The notes below the pieces were generated by a model. The model was not told the origin of the DNA, did not search any database, and saw only the letters and a list, made by a program, of their open reading frames with translations. A stretch of 64,000 nt of DNA, from the NCBI GenBank assembly GCA_964016885.1, contig OZ024745.1, positions 47,842,542 through 47,906,541 on the forward strand, read 5' to 3'. The translations under genes and the position numbers were made by a program. This document shows, in pieces, positions 1 to 15,296 of this stretch (position 1 is its first letter; the number at the start of each line of letters is the position of its first letter). The DNA comes from Eledone cirrhosa (Eukaryota > Mollusca > Cephalopoda > Octopoda > Eledonidae).

Positions 1-3000
1 AACAGTACTAGAAACGTTCTCTTGCAAGGTATAGCTTTCCTCTCCCTCATGACAACAGTACTAGAAACGTTCTCTTGCTTGCAAGGTATAGCTTTCCTCT
101 ACCTCATGACAACAGTACTAGAAACGTTCTCTTGCAAGGTATAGCTTTCCTCTACCTCATGACAACAGTACTAGAAACGTTCTCTTGCAAGGTATAGCTT
201 TCCTCTAGCTCATGACAACAGTACTAGAAACGTTCTCTTGCAAGGTATAGCTTTCCTGTAGCTCATGACAACAGTACTAGAAACGTTCTCTTGCAAGGTA
301 TAGCTTTCCTCTAGCTGACGACAACAGTACTAGAAACGTTCTCTTGCAATTTATAGCTTTCCTCTAGCTGATGACAACAGTACTAGAAACGTTCTCTTGC
401 AAGGTATAGCTTTCCTCTACCTCATGACAACAGTACTAGAAACGTTCTCTTGCAAGGTATAGCTTTCCTCTACCTCATGACAACAGTACTAGAAACGTTC
501 TCTTGCAAGGTATAGCTTTCTTGTACCTCATGACAACAGTACTAGAAACGTTCTCTTGCAAGGTATAGCTTTCCTCTAGCTCATGACAACAGTACTAGAA
601 ACGTTCTCTTGCAAGGTATAGCTTTCCTCTACCTCATGACAACAGTACTAGAAACGTTCTCTTGCAAGGTATAGCTTTCATCTAGCTCATGACAACAGTA
701 CTAGAAACGTTCTCTTGCAAGATATAGCTTTCCTCTACCTCATGACAACAGTACTAGAAACGTTCTCATGCAAGGTATAGCTTTCCTCTAGCTCATGACA
801 ACAGTACGAGAAACGTTCTCTTGGAATGTATAGCTTTCCTCTAGCTCATGACAACAGTACTAGAAACGTTCTCTTGCAAGGTATAGCTTTCCTCTAGCTG
901 ACGACAACAGTACTAGAAACGTTCTCTTGCAAGGTATAGCTTTCCTCTACCTCATGACAACAGTACTAGAAACGTTCTCTTGCTTGCAAGGTATAGCTTT
1001 CCTCTACCTCATGACAACAGTACTAGAAACGTTCTCTTGCAAGGTATAGCTTTCCTCTAACTGATGACAACAGTACTAGAAACCTTCTGTTGCAAGGTAT
1101 AGCTTTCCTCTACCTCATGACAACAGTACTAGAAACGTTCTCCTGCAAGGTATAGCTTTCCTCTAGCTCATGACAACAGTACTAGAAACGTTCTCTTGCA
1201 AGGTATAGCTTTCCTCTACCTCATGAAAACAGTACTAGAAACGTTCTCTTGCAAGGTATAGCTTTCCTCTAGCTCATGACAACAGTACTAGAAACGTTCT
1301 CTTGCAAGGTATAGCTTTCCTGTAGCTCATGACAACAGTACTAGAAACGTTCTCTTGCAAGGTATAGCTTTCCTCTAGCTGATGACAACAGTACTAGAAA
1401 CGTTCTCTTGCAATGTATAGCTTTCCTCTAGCTGATGACAACAGTACTAGAAACGTTCTCTTGCAAGGTATAGCTTTCCTCTACCTCATGACAACAGTAC
1501 TAGAAACGTTCTCTTGCAAGGTATAGCTTTCCTCTACCTCATGACAACAGTACTAGAAACGTTCTCTTGCAAGGTATAGCTTTCCTCTACCTCATGACAA
1601 CAGTACTAGAAACGTTCTCTTGCAAGGTATAGCTTTCCTCTAGCTCATGACAACAGTACTAGAAACGTTCTCTTGCAAGGTATAGCTTTCCTCTAGCTGA
1701 CGACAACAGTACTAGAAACGTTCTCTTGCAAGGTATAGCTTTCCTCTACCTCATGACAACAGTACTAGAAACGTTCTCTTGCAAGGTATAGCTTTCCTCT
1801 ACCTCATGACAACATTACTAGAAACGTTCTCTTGCAAGGTATAGCTTTCCTCTACCTCATGACAACAGTACTAGAAACGTTCTCTTGCAAGGTATAGCTT
1901 TCCTGTAGCTCATGACAACAGTACTAGAAACGTTCTCTTGTAAGGTATAGCTTTCCTCTAGCTGATGACAACAGTACTAGAAACGTTCTCTTGCAAGTTA
2001 TAGCTTTCCTCTATCTGATGACAACAGTACTAGAAACGTTCTCTTGCAAGGTATAGCTCTCCTCTACCTCATCACAACAGTACTAGAAACGTTCTCTTGC
2101 AAGGTATAGCGTTCCTCTAGCTCATGACAACAGTACTAGAAACGTTCTCTTGCAAGGTATAGCTTTCCTCTAGCTCATGACAACAATACTAGAAACGTTC
2201 TCTTGCAAGGTATAGCTTTCCTCTACCTCATGACAACAGTACTAGAAACGTTCTCTTGCAAGGTATAGCTTTCCTCTACCTCATGACAACAATACTAGAA
2301 ACGTTCTCTTGCAAGGTATAGCTTTCCTCTAGCTCATGACAACAGTACTAGAAACGTTCTCTTGCAAGGTATAGCTTTCCTCTAGCTGATGACAAGAATA
2401 CTAGAAACGTTCTCTTGCAAGGTATAGCTTTCCTCTACCTCGTGACAACAGTACTAGAAACGTTCTCTTGCAAGGTATAGCTTTCCTCTACCTCATGACA
2501 ACAATACTAGAAACGTTCTCTTGCAAGGTATAGCTTTCCTCTAGCTCATGACAACAGTACTAGAAACGTTCTCTTGCAAGGTATAGCTTTCCTCTAGCTG
2601 ATGACAAGAATACTAGAAACGTTCTCTTGCAAGGTATAGCTTTCCTCTAGCTAATGACAACAGTACTAGAAACGTTCTCTTGCAAGGTATAGCTTTCCTC
2701 TAGCTGATGACAACAGTACTAGAAACGTTCTCTTGCAAGGTATAGCTTTCGTCTAGCTCATGACAACAGTACTAGAAACGTTCTCTTGCAAGGTATAGCT
2801 TTCCTCTACCTCATGACAACAGTACTAGAAACGTTCTCTTGCAAGGTATAGCTTTCCTCTAGCTGATGACAACAGTACTAGAAACGTTCTCTTGCAAGGT
2901 ATAGCTTTCCTCTAGCTGATGACAACAGTACTAGAAACGTTCTCTTGCAAGGTATAGCTTTCTTCTCCCTCATGACAACAGTACTAGAAACGTGCTCTTG

Positions 3001-6000
3001 CAAGGTATAGCTTTCCTCTACCTCATGACAACAGTACTAGAAACGTTCTCTTGCAAGGTATAGCTTTCTTCTACCTCATGACAACAGTACTAGAAACGTT
3101 CTCTTGCAAGGTATAGCTTTCCTCTACCTCATGACAACAGTACTAGAAACGTTCTCTTGCAAGGTATAGCTTTCCTGTAGCTCATGACAACAGTACTAGA
3201 AACGTTCTCTTGTAAGGTATAGCTTTCCTCTAGCTGATGACAACAGTACTAGAAACGTTCTCTTGCAAGGTATAGCTTTCCTCTAGCTGATGACAACAGT
3301 ACCAGAAACGTTCTCTTGCAAGGTATAGCTTTCCTCTACCTCATGACAACAGTACTAGAAACGTTCTCTTGCAAGGTATAGCTTTCCTCTAGCTGACGAT
3401 AACAGTACTAGAAACGTTCTCTTGCAAGGTATAGCTTTCATCTAGCTCATGACAACAGTACTAGAAACGTTCTCTTGCAAGGTATAGCTTTCCTCTACCT
3501 CATGACAACAGTACTAGAAACGTTCTCTTGCAAGGTATAGCTTTCCTCTAGCTGATGACAACAGTACTAGAAACGTTCTCTTGCAAGGTATAGCTTTCCT
3601 CTAGCTGATGACAACAGTACTAGAAACGTTCTCTTGCAAGGTATAGCTTTCTTCTCCCTCATGACAACAGTACTAGAAACGTGCTCTTGCAAGGTATAGC
3701 TTTCCTCTACCTCATGACAACAGTACTAGAAACGTTCTCTTGCAAGGTATAGCTTTCTTCTACCTCATGACAACAGTACTAGAAACGTTCTCTTGCAAGG
3801 TATAGCTTTCCTCTACCTCATGACAACAGTACTAGAAACGTACTCTTGCAAGGTATAGCTTTCCTGTAGCTCATGACAACAGTACTAGAAACGTTCTCTT
3901 GTAAGGTATAGCTTTCCTCTAGCTGATGACAACAGTACTAGAAACGTTCTCTTGCAAGGTATAGCTTTCCTCTAGCTGATGACAACAGTACCAGAAACGT
4001 TCTCTTTCAAGGTATAGCTTTCTTCTCCCTCATGACAACAGTACTAGAAACGTGCTCTTGCAAGTTATAGCTTTCCTCTACCTCATGACAACAGTACTAG
4101 AAACGTTCTCTTGCAAGGTATAGCTTTCTTCTACCTCATGTCAACAGTACTAGAAACGTTCTCTTGCAAGGTATAGCTTTCCTCTACCTCATGACAACAG
4201 TACTAGAAACGTTCTCTTGCAAGGTATAGCTTTCCTGTAGCTCATGACAACAGTACTAGAAACGTTCTCTTGTAAGGTATAGCTTTCCTCTAGCTGATGA
4301 CAACAGTACTAGAAACGTTCTCTTGCAAGGTATAGCTTTCCTCTAGCTGATGACAACAGTACCAGAAACGTTCTCTTGCAAGGTATAGCTTTCCTCTACC
4401 TCATGACAACAGTACTAGAAACGTTCTCTTGCAAGGTATAGCTTTCCTCTAGCTGACGACAACAGTACTAGAAACGTTCTCTTGCAAGGTATAGCTTTCA
4501 TCTAGCTCATGACAACAGTACTAGAAACGTTCTCTTGCAAGGTATAGCTTTCCTCTACCTCATGACAACAGTACTAGAAACGTTCTCTTGCAAGGTATAG
4601 CTTTCCTCTAGCTGATGACAACAGTACTAGAAACGTTCTCTTGCAAGGTATAGCTTTCCTCTAGCTGATGACAACAGTACTAGAAACGTTCTCTTGCAAG
4701 GTATAGCTTTCTTCTCCCTCATGACAACAGTACTAGAAACGTGCTCTTGCAAGGTATAGCTTTCCTCTACCTCATGACAACAGTACTAGAAACGTTCTCT
4801 TGCAAGGTATAGCTTTCTTCTACCTCATGACAACAGTACTAGAAACGTTCTCTTGCAAGGTATAGCTTTCCTCTACCTCATGACAACAGTACTAGAAACG
4901 TTCTCTTGCAAGGTATAGCTTTCCTGTAGCTCATGACAACAGTACTAGAAACGTTCTCTTGTAAGGTATAGCTTTCCTCTAGCTGATGACAACAGTACTA
5001 GAAACGTTCTCTTGCAAGGTATAGCTTTCCTCTACCTCATGACAACAGTACTAGAAACGTTCTCTTGCAAGGTATAGCTTTCCTGTAGCTCATGACAACA
5101 GTACTAGAAACGTTCTCTTGTAAGGTATAGCTTTCCTCTAGCTGATGACAACAGTACTAGAAACGTTCTCTTGCAAGGTATAGCTTTCCTCTACCTCATG
5201 ACAACAGTACTAGAAACGTTCTCTTGCAAGGTATAGCTTTCCTGTAGCTCATGACAACAGTACTAGAAACGTTCTCTTGTAAGGTATAGCTTTCCTCTAG
5301 CTGATGACAACAGTACTAGAAACGTTCTCTTGCAAGGTATAGCTTTCCTCTAGCTGATGACAACAGTACCAGAAACGTTCTCTTGCAAGGTATAGCTTTC
5401 CTCTACCTCATGACAACAGTACTAGAAACGTTCTCTTGCAAGGTATAGCTTTCCTCTAGCTGACGACAACAGTACTAGAAACGTTCTCTTGCAAGGTATA
5501 GCTTTCATCTAGCTCATGACAACAGTACTAGAAACGTTCTCTTGCAAGGTATAGCTTTCCTCTACCTCATGACAACAGTACTAGAAACGTTCTCTTGCAA
5601 GGTATAGCTTTCCTCTAGCTGACGACAACAGTACTAGAAACGTTCTCTTGCAAGGTATAGCTTTCCTCTCCCTCATGACAACAGTACTAGAAACGTTCTC
5701 TTGCTTGCAAGGTATAGCTTTCCTCTACCTCATGACAACAGTACTAGAAACGTTCTCTTGCAAGGTATAGCTTTCCTCTACCTCATGACAACAGTACTAG
5801 AAACGTTCTCTTGCAAGTTATAGCTTTCCTCTAGCTCATGACAACAGTACTAGAAACGTTCTCTTGCAAGGTATAGCTTTCCTGTAGCTCATGACAACAG
5901 TACTAGAAACGTTCTCTTGCAAGGTATAGCTTTCCTCTAGCTGACGACAACAGTACTAGAAACGTTCTCTTGCAATTTATAGCTTTCCTCTAGCTGATGA

Positions 6001-9000
6001 CAACAGTACTAGAAACGTTCTCTTGCAAGGTATAGCTTTCCTCTACCTCATGACAACAGTACTAGAAACGTTCTCTTGCAAGGTATAGCTTTCCTCTACC
6101 TCATGACAACAGTACTAGAAACGTTCTCTTGCAAGGTATAGCTTTCTTGTACCTCATGACAACAGTACTAGAAACGTTCTCTTGCAAGGTATAGCTTTCC
6201 TCTAGCTCATGACAACAGTACTAGAAACGTTCTCTTGCAAGGTATAGCTTTCCTCTACCTCATGACAACAGTACTAGAAACGTTCTCTTGCAAGGTATAG
6301 CTTTGTTCTAGCTCATGACAACAGTACTAGAAACGTTCTCTTGCAAGATATAGCTTTCCTCTACCTCATGACAACAGTACTAGAAACGTTCTCATGCAAG
6401 GTATAGCTTTCCTCTAGCTCATGACAACAGTACTAGAAACGTTCTCTTGGAATGTATAGCTTTCCTCTAGCTCATGACAACAGTACTAGAAACGTTCTCT
6501 TGCAAGGTATAGCTTTCCTCTAGCTGACGACAACAGTACTAGAAACGTTCTCTTGCAAGGTATAGCTTTCCTCTACCTCATGACAACAGTACTAGAAACG
6601 TTCTCTTGCTTGCAAGGTATAGCTTTCCTCTACCTCATGACAACAGTACTAGAAACGTTCTCTTGCAAGGTATAGCTTTCCTCTAGCTGATGACAACAGT
6701 ACTAGAAACCTTCTGTTGCAAGGTATAGCTTTCCTCTACCTCATGACAACAGTACTAGAAACGTTCTCCTGCAAGGTATAGCTTTCCTCTAGCTCATGAC
6801 AACAGTACTAGAAACGTTCTCTTGCAAGGTATAGCTTTCCTCTACCTCATGAAAACAGTACTAGAAACGTTCTCTTGCAAGGTATAGCTTTCCTCTAGCT
6901 CATGACAACAGTACTAGAAACGTTCTCTTGCAAGGTATAGCTTTCCTGTAGCTCATGACAACAGTACTAGAAACGTTCTCTTGCAAGGTATAGCTTTCCT
7001 CTAGCTGATGACAACAGTACTAGAAACGTTCTCTTGCAATGTATAGCTTTCCTCTAGCTGATGACAACAGTACTAGAAACGTTCTCTTGCAAGGTATAGC
7101 TTTCCTCTACCTCATGACAACAGTACTAGAAACGTTCTCTTGCAAGGTATAGCTTTCCTCTACCTCATGACAACAGTACTAGAAACGTTCTCTTGCAAGG
7201 TATAGCTTTCCTCTACCTCATGACAACAGTACTAGAAACGTTCTCTTGCAAGGTATAGCTTTCCTCTAGCTCATGACAACAGTACTAGAAACGTTCTCTT
7301 GCAAGGTATAGCTTTCCTCTAGCTGACGACAACAGTACTAGAAACGTTCTCTTGCAAGGTATAGCTTTCCTCTACCTCATGACAACAGTACTAGAAACGT
7401 TCTCTTGCAAGGTATAGCTTTCCTCTACCTCATGACAACATTACTAGAAACGTTCTCTTGCAAGGTATAGCTTTCCTCTACCTCATGACAAGAGAACTAG
7501 AAACGTTCTCTTGCAAGGTATAGCTTTCCTGTAGCTCATGACAACAGTACTAGAAACGTTCTCTTGTAAGGTATAGCTTTCCTCTAGCTGATGACAACAG
7601 TACTAGAAACGTTCTCTTGCAAGTTATAGCTTTCCTCTATCTGATGACAACAGTACTAGAAACGTTCTCTTGCAAGGTATAGCTCTCCTCTACCTCATCA
7701 CAACAGTACTAGAAACGTTCTCTTGCAAGGTATAGCGTTCCTCTAGCTCATGACAACAGTACTAGAAACGTTCTCTTGCAAGGTATAGCTTTCCTCTAGC
7801 TCATGACAACAATACTAGAAACGTTCTCTTGCAAGGTATAGCTTTCCTCTACCTCATGACAACAGTACTAGAAACGTTCTCTTGCAAGGTATAGCTTTCC
7901 TCTACCTCATGACAACAATACTAGAAACGTTCTCTTGCAAGGTATAGCTTTCCTCTAGCTCATGACAACAGTACTAGAAACGTTCTCTTGCAAGGTATAG
8001 CTTTCCTCTAGCTGATGACAAGAATACTAGAAACGTTCTCTTGCAAGGTATAGCTTTCCTCTACCTCGTGACAACAGTACTAGAAACGTTCTCTTGCAAG
8101 GTATAGCTTTCCTCTACCTCATGACAACAATACTAGAAACGTTCTCTTGCAAGGTATAGCTTTCCTCTAGCTCATGACAACAGTACTAGAAACGTTCTCT
8201 TGCAAGGTATAGCTTTCCTCTAGCTGATGACAAGAATACTAGAAACGTTCTCTTGCAAGGTATAGCTTTCCTCTAGCTAATGACAACAGTACTAGAAACG
8301 TTCTCTTGCAAGGTATAGCTTTCCTCTAGCTGATGACAACAGTACTAGAAACGTTCTCTTGCAAGGTATAGCTTTCGTCTAGCTCATGACAACAGTACTA
8401 GAAACGTTCTCTTGCAAGGTATAGCTTTCCTCTACCTCATGACAACAGTACTAGAAACGTTCTCTTGCAAGGTATAGCTTTCCTCTAGCTGATGACAACA
8501 GTACTAGAAACGTTCTCTTGCAAGGTATAGCTTTCCTCTAGCTGATGACAACAGTACTAGAAACGTTCTCTTGCAAGGTATAGCTTTCTTCTCCCTCATG
8601 ACAACAGTACTAGAAACGTGCTCTTGCAAGGTATAGCTTTCCTCTACCTCATGACAACAGTACTAGAAACGTTCTCTTGCAAGGTATAGCTTTCTTCTAC
8701 CTCATGACAACAGTACTAGAAACGTTCTCTTGCAAGGTACAGCTTTCCTCTACCTCATGACAACAGTACTAGAAACGTTCTCTTGCAAGGTATAGCTTTC
8801 CTCTACCTCATGACAACAGTACTAGAAACGTTCTCTTGCAAGGTATAGCTTTCCTGTAGCTCATGACAACAGTACTAGAAACGTTCTTATGTAAGGTATA
8901 GCTTTCCTCTAGCTGATGACAACAGTACTAGAAACGTTCTCTTGCAAGGTATAGCTTTCCTCTAGCTGATGACAACAGTACCAGAAACGTTCTCTTGCAA

Positions 9001-9040
9001 GGTATAGCTTTCCTCTACCTCATGACAACAGTACTAGAAA
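1..9040. repeat. Higher-order duplication, offset 5,626 bp (106 monomers)
   Basis: Marked variants in 1-3,390 recur in 5,627-9,040 in the same order. Examples are the 57-bp monomers (77 to 5,703; 982 to 6,608), a CAATTT variant (347 to 5,973), TTGTACC (521 to 6,147), AACCTTCTGT (1,081 to 6,707), AACATTA (1,811 to 7,437), GTCTAG (2,751 to 8,377) and CGTGCTC (2,991 to 8,617). All are exactly 5,626 apart, which is 106 x 53 plus two 4-bp insertions. After about 8,740 the second copy has one extra monomer, marked by GTACAGC, and similarity is lost near 9,040. The part between the copies (about 3.4-5.6 kb) is a separate set of smaller tandem units. Confidence 0.9.
2945..5630. repeat. Nested 7-, 13- and 20-monomer units
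   Basis: The variant CGTGCTCTTG, preceded each time by a CTTCTCCCTC monomer tail, occurs at 2,991, 3,680, 4,051 and 4,740. The spacings are 689, 371 and 689 bp, that is 13, 7 and 13 monomers, so 3,680 and 4,740 are 20 monomers apart. The accompanying variants (CCTGTAG, TGTAAGG, GTACCAG, TTTCATCTAG) keep the same order in each unit. This is a set of recent small duplications inside the first large block. Confidence 0.85.
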
Positions 9041-9450
9041 CGTTCTCTTGCAAAGTATAGCTTTCCTCTACCTCATGACAACGGTACTAGAAACGTTCTC
9101 TTGCAAGGTATAGCTTTCCTCTAGCTTATGACAACAGTACTAGAAACGTTCTCTTGCAAGGTATAGCTCTCCTCTAGCTCATGACAACAGTACTAGAAAC
9201 GTTCTCTTGCAAGGTATAGCTTTCCTCTAGCTCATGACAACAGTACTAGAAACGTTCTCTTGCAAGGTATAGCTTTCCTCTACCTCATGACAACAGTACT
9301 AGAAACGTTCTCTTGCAAGGTATAGCTTTCCTCTAGCTCATGACAACAGTACTAGAAACGTTCTCTTGCAAGGTATAGCTTTCCTCTACCTCATGACAAC
9401 AGTACTAGAAACGTTCTCTTGCAAGGTATAGCTTTCCTCTAGCTCATGAC

Positions 9451-12400
9451 AACAATACTAGAAACGTTCTCATGCAAGGTATAGCTTTCCTCTACCTCAT
9501 GACAACAGTACTAGAAACGTTCTCTTGCAAGGTATAGCTTTCATCTAACTCATGACAACAGTACTAGAAACGTTCTCTTGCAAGGTATAGCTTTCCTCTA
9601 CCTCATGACAACAGTACTAGAAACGTTCTCTTGCAAGGTATAGCTTTCCTCTAGCTGACGACAACAGTACTAGAAACGTTCTCTTGCAAGGTATAGCTTT
9701 CCTCTCCCTCATTACAACAGTACTAGAAACGTTCTCTTGCTTGCAAGGTATAGCTTTCCTCTACCTCATGACAACAGTACTAGAAACGTTCTCTTGCAAG
9801 GTATAGCTTTCCTCTACCTCATGACAACAGTACTAGAAACGTTCTCTTGCAAGGTATAGCTTTCCTCTAGCTCATGACAACAGTACTAGAAACGTTCTCT
9901 TGCAAGGTATAGCTTTCCTCTATCTCATGACAACAGTACTAGAAACGTTCTCTTGCAAGGTATAGCTTTCCTCTACCTCATGACAACAGTACTAGAAACG
10001 TTCTCTTGCAAGGTATAGCTTTCCTCTAGCTGATGACAACAGTACTAGAAACGTTCTCTTGCAAGGTATAGCTTTCTTCTCCCTCATGACAACAGTACTA
10101 GAAACGTGCTCTTGCAAGGTATAGCTTTCCTCTACCTCATGACAACAGTACTAGAAACGTTCTCTTGCAAGGTATAGCTTTCTTCTACCTCATGACAACA
10201 GTACTAGAAACGTTCTCTTGCAAGGTACAGCTTTCCTCTACCTCATGACAACAGTACTAGAAACGTTCTCTTGCAAGGTATAGCTTTCCTCTACCTCATG
10301 ACAACAGTACTAGAAACGTTCTCTTGCAAGGTATAGCTTTCCTGTAGCTCATGACAACAGTACTAGAAACGTTCTCTTGTAAGGTATAGCTTTCCTCTAG
10401 CTGATGACAACAGTACTAGAAACGTTCTCTTGCAAGGTATAGCTTTCCTCTAGCTGATGACAACAGTACCAGAAACGTTCTCTTGCAAGGTATAGCTTTC
10501 CTCTACCTCATGACAACAGTACTAGAAACGTTCTCTTGCAAGGTATAGCTTTCCTCTAGCTGATGACAACAGTACTAGAAACGTTCTCTTGCAAGGTATA
10601 GCTTTCCTCTACCTCATGACAACAGTACTAGAAACGTTCTCTTGCAAGTTATAGCTTTCCTCTAGCTGATGACAACAGTACTAGAAACGTTCTCTTGCAA
10701 CGTATAGCTTTCCTCTACCTCATCACAACAGTACTAGAAACGTTCTCTTGCAAGGTATAGCTTTCCTCTAGCTGATGACAACAGTACTAGAAACGTTCTC
10801 TTGCAAGTTATAGCTTTCCTCTACCTCATCACAACAGTACTAGAAACGTTCTCTTGCAAGGTATAGCTTTCTTCTACCTCATGACAACAGTACTAGAAAC
10901 GTTCTCTTGCAAGGTATAGCTTTCCTCTCCCTCATGACAACAGTACTAGAAACGTTCTCTTGCAAGGTATAGCTTTCCTCTAGCTCATGACAACAATACT
11001 AGAAACGTTCTCTTGCAAGGTATAGCTTTCCTCTAGCTGATGACAACAGTACTAGAAACGTTCTCTTGCAAGGTATAGCTTTCGTCTAGCTCATGACAAC
11101 AGTACTAGAAACGTTCTCTTACAAGGTATAGCTTTCCTCTAGCTCATGACAACAGCAGTAGAAACGTTCTCTTGCAAAGTATAGCTTTCCTCTACCTCAT
11201 GACAACGGTACTAGAAACGTTCTCTTGCAAGGTATAGCTTTCCTCTAGCTTATGACAACAGTACTAGAAACGTTCTCTTGCAAGGTATAGCTCTCCTCTA
11301 GCTCATGACAACAGTACTAGAAACGTTCTCTTGCAAGGTATAGCTTTCCTCTAGCTCATGACAACAGTACTAGAAACGTTCTCTTGCAAGGTATAGCTTT
11401 CCTCTACCTCATGACAACAGTACTAGAAACGTTCTCTTGCAAGGTATAGCTTTCCTCTAGCTCATGACAACAGTACTAGAAACGTTCTCTTGCAAGGTAT
11501 AGCTTTCCTCTACCTCCTGACAACAGTACTAGAAACGTTCTCTTGCAAGGTATAGCTTTCCTCTAGCTCATGACAACAATACTAGAAACGTTCTCATGCA
11601 AGGTATAGCTTTCCTCTACCTCATGACAACAGTACTAGAAACGTTCTCTTGCAAGGTATAGCTTTCATCTAACTCATGACAACAGTACTAGAAACGTTCT
11701 CTTGCAAGGTATAGCTTTCCTCTACCTCATGACAACAGTACTAGAAACGTTCTCTTGCAAGGTATAGCTTTCCTCTAGCTGACGACAACAGTACTAGAAA
11801 CGTTCTCTTGCAAGGTATAGCTTTCCTCTCCCTCATGACAACAGTACTAGAAACGTTCTCTTGCTTGCAAGGTATAGCTTTCCTCTACCTCATGACAACA
11901 GTACTAGAAACGTTCTCTTGCAAGGTATAGCTTTCCTCTACCTCATGACAACAGTACTAGAAACGTTCTCTTGCAAGGTATAGCTTTCCTCTAGCTCATG
12001 ACAACAGTACTAGAAACGTTCTCTTGCAAGGTATAGCTTTCCTGTAGCTCATGACAACAGTACTAGAAACGTTCTCTTGCAAGGTATAGCTTTCCTCTAG
12101 CTGACGACAACAGTACTAGAAACGTTCTCTTGCAATTTATAGCTTTCCTCTAGCTGATGACAACAGTACTAGAAACGTTCTCTTGCAAGGTATAGCTTTC
12201 CTCTACCTCATGACAACAGTACTAGAAACGTTCTCTTGCAAGGTATAGCTTTCCTCTACCTCATGACAACAGTACTAGAAACGTTCTCTTGCAAGGTATA
12301 GCTTTCTTGTACCTCATGACAACAGTACTAGAAACGTTCTCTTGCAAGGTACAGCTTTCCTCTAGCTCATGACAACAATACTAGAAACGTTCTCATGCAA

Positions 12401-15296
12401 GGTATAGCTTTCCTCTACCTCATGACAACAGTACTAGAAACGTTCTCTTGCAAGGTATAGCTTTCATCTAACTCATGACAACAGTACTAGAAACGTTCTC
12501 TTGCAAGGTATAGCTTTCCTCTACCTCATGACAACAGTACTAGAAACGTTCTCTTGCAAGGTATAGCTTTCCTCTAGCTGACGACAACAGTACTAGAAAC
12601 GTTCTCTTGCAAGGTATAGCTTTCCTCTCCCTCATGACAACAGTACTAGAAACGTTCTCTTGCTTGCAAGGTATAGCTTTCCTCTACCTCATGACAACAG
12701 TACTAGAAACGTTCTCTTGCAAGGTATAGCTTTCCTCTACCTCATGACAACAGTACTAGAAACGTTCTCTTGCAAGGTATAGCTTTCCTCTAGCTCATGA
12801 CAACAGTACTAGAAACGTTCTCTTGCAAGGTATAGCTTTCCTCTATCTCATGACAACAGTACTAGAAACGTTCTCTTGCAAGGTATAGCTTTCCTCTACC
12901 TCATGACAACAGTACTAGAAACGTTCTCTTGCAAGGTATAGCTTTCCTCTAGCTGATGACAACAGTACTAGAAACGTTCTCTTGCAAGGTATAGCTTTCT
13001 TCTCCCTCATGACAACAGTACTAGAAACGTGCTCTTGCAAGGTATAGCTTTCCTCTACCTCATGACAACAGTACTAGAAACGTTCTCTTGCAAGGTATAG
13101 CTTTCTTCTACCTCATGACAACAGTACTAGAAACGTTCTCTTGCAAGGTACAGCTTTCCTCTACCTCATGACAACAGTACTAGAAACGTTCTCTTGCAAG
13201 GTATAGCTTTCCTCTACCTCATGACAACAGTACTAGAAACGTTCTCTTGCAAGGTATAGCTTTCCTGTAGCTCATGACAACAGTACTAGAAACGTTCTCT
13301 TGTAAGGTATAGCTTTCCTCTAGCTGATGACAACAGTACTAGAAACGTTCTCTTGCAAGGTATAGCTTTCCTCTAGCTGATGACAACAGTACCAGAAACG
13401 TTCTCTTGCAAGGTATAGCTTTCCTCTACCTCATGACAACAGTACTAGAAACGTTCTCTTGCAAGGTATAGCTTTCCTCTAGCTGATGACAACAGTACTA
13501 GAAACGTTCTCTTGCAAGGTATAGCTTTCCTCTACCTCATGACAACAGTACTAGAAACGTTCTCTTGCAAGTTATAGCTTTCCTCTAGCTGATGACAACA
13601 GTACTAGAAACGTTCTCTTGCAAGGTATAGCTTTCCTCTACCTCATCACAACAGTACTAGAAACGTTCTCTTGCAAGGTATAGCTTTCCTCTAGCTGATG
13701 ACAACAGTACTAGAAACGTTCTCTTGCAAGTTATAGCTTTCCTCTACCTCATCACAACAGTACTAGAAACGTTCTCTTGCAAGGTATAGCTTTCTTCTAC
13801 CTCATGACAACAGTACTAGAAACGTTCTCTTGCAAGGTATAGCTTTCCTCTCCCTCATGACAACAGTACTAGAAACGTTCTCTTGCAAGGTATAGCTTTC
13901 CTCTAGCTCATGACAACAATACTAGAAACGTTCTCTTGCAAGGTATAGCTTTCCTCTAGCTGATGACAACAGTACTAGAAACGTTCTCTTGCAAGGTATA
14001 GCTTTCGTCTAGCTCATGACAACAGTACTAGAAACGTTCTCTTACAAGGTATAGCTTTCCTCTAGCTCATGACAACAGCAGTAGAAACGTTCTCTTGCAA
14101 AGTATAGCTTTCCTCTACCTCATGACAACGGTACTAGAAACGTTCTCTTGCAAGGTATAGCTTTCCTCTAGCTTATGACAACAGTACTAGAAACGTTCTC
14201 TTGCAAGGTATAGCTCTCCTCTAGCTCATGACAACAGTACTAGAAACGTTCTCTTGCAAGGTATAGCTTTCCTCTAGCTCATGACAACAGTACTAGAAAC
14301 GTTCTCTTGCAAGGTATAGCTTTCCTCTACCTCATGACAACAGTACTAGAAACGTTCTCTTGCAAGGTATAGCTTTCCTCTAGCTCATGACAACAGTACT
14401 AGAAACGTTCTCTTGCAAGGTATAGCTTTCCTCTACCTCCTGACAACAGTACTAGAAACGTTCTCTTGCAAGGTATAGCTTTCCTCTAGCTCATGACAAC
14501 AATACTAGAAACGTTCTCATGCAAGGTATAGCTTTCCTCTACCTCATGACAACAGTACTAGAAACGTTCTCTTGCAAGGTATAGCTTTCATCTAACTCAT
14601 GACAACAGTACTAGAAACGTTCTCTTGCAAGGTATAGCTTTCCTCTACCTCATGACAACAGTACTAGAAACGTTCTCTTGCAAGGTATAGCTTTCCTCTA
14701 GCTGACGACAACAGTACTAGAAACGTTCTCTTGCAAGGTATAGCTTTCCTCTCCCTCATGACAACAGTACTAGAAACGTTCTCTTGCTTGCAAGGTATAG
14801 CTTTCCTCTACCTCATGACAACAGTACTAGAAACGTTCTCTTGCAAGGTATAGCTTTCCTCTACCTCATGACAACAGTACTAGAAACGTTCTCTTGCAAG
14901 GTATAGCTTTCCTCTAGCTCATGACAACAGTACTAGAAACGTTCTCTTGCAAGGTATAGCTTTCCTGTAGCTCATGACAACAGTACTAGAAACGTTCTCT
15001 TGCAAGGTATAGCTTTCCTCTAGCTGACGACAACAGTACTAGAAACGTTCTCTTGCAATTTATAGCTTTCCTCTAGCTGATGACAACAGTACTAGAAACG
15101 TTCTCTTGCAAGGTATAGCTTTCCTCTACCTCATGACAACAGTACTAGAAACGTTCTCTTGCAAGGTATAGCTTTCCTCTACCTCATGACAACAGTACTA
15201 GAAACGTTCTCTTGCAAGGTATAGCTTTCTTGTACCTCATGACAACAGTACTAGAAACGTTCTCTTGCAAGGTACAGCTTTCCTCTAGCTCATGAC
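9451..15296. repeat. 2,923-bp higher-order unit, two tandem copies
   Basis: The segment 9,451-12,373 is repeated directly as 12,374-15,296. Markers 2,923 bp apart include AACAATA (9,451/12,374 and 11,575/14,498) and the 57-bp monomers (9,739/12,662 and 11,863/14,786). The unit is 55 monomers plus two 4-bp insertions. At the right end the copies separate where AACAATAC is replaced by AACAGTAC near 15,300; at the left they separate where GTATAGC faces GTACAGC. The unit itself contains a partial internal repeat of about 2,124 bp (AACAATA at 9,451 and 11,575). Confidence 0.88.
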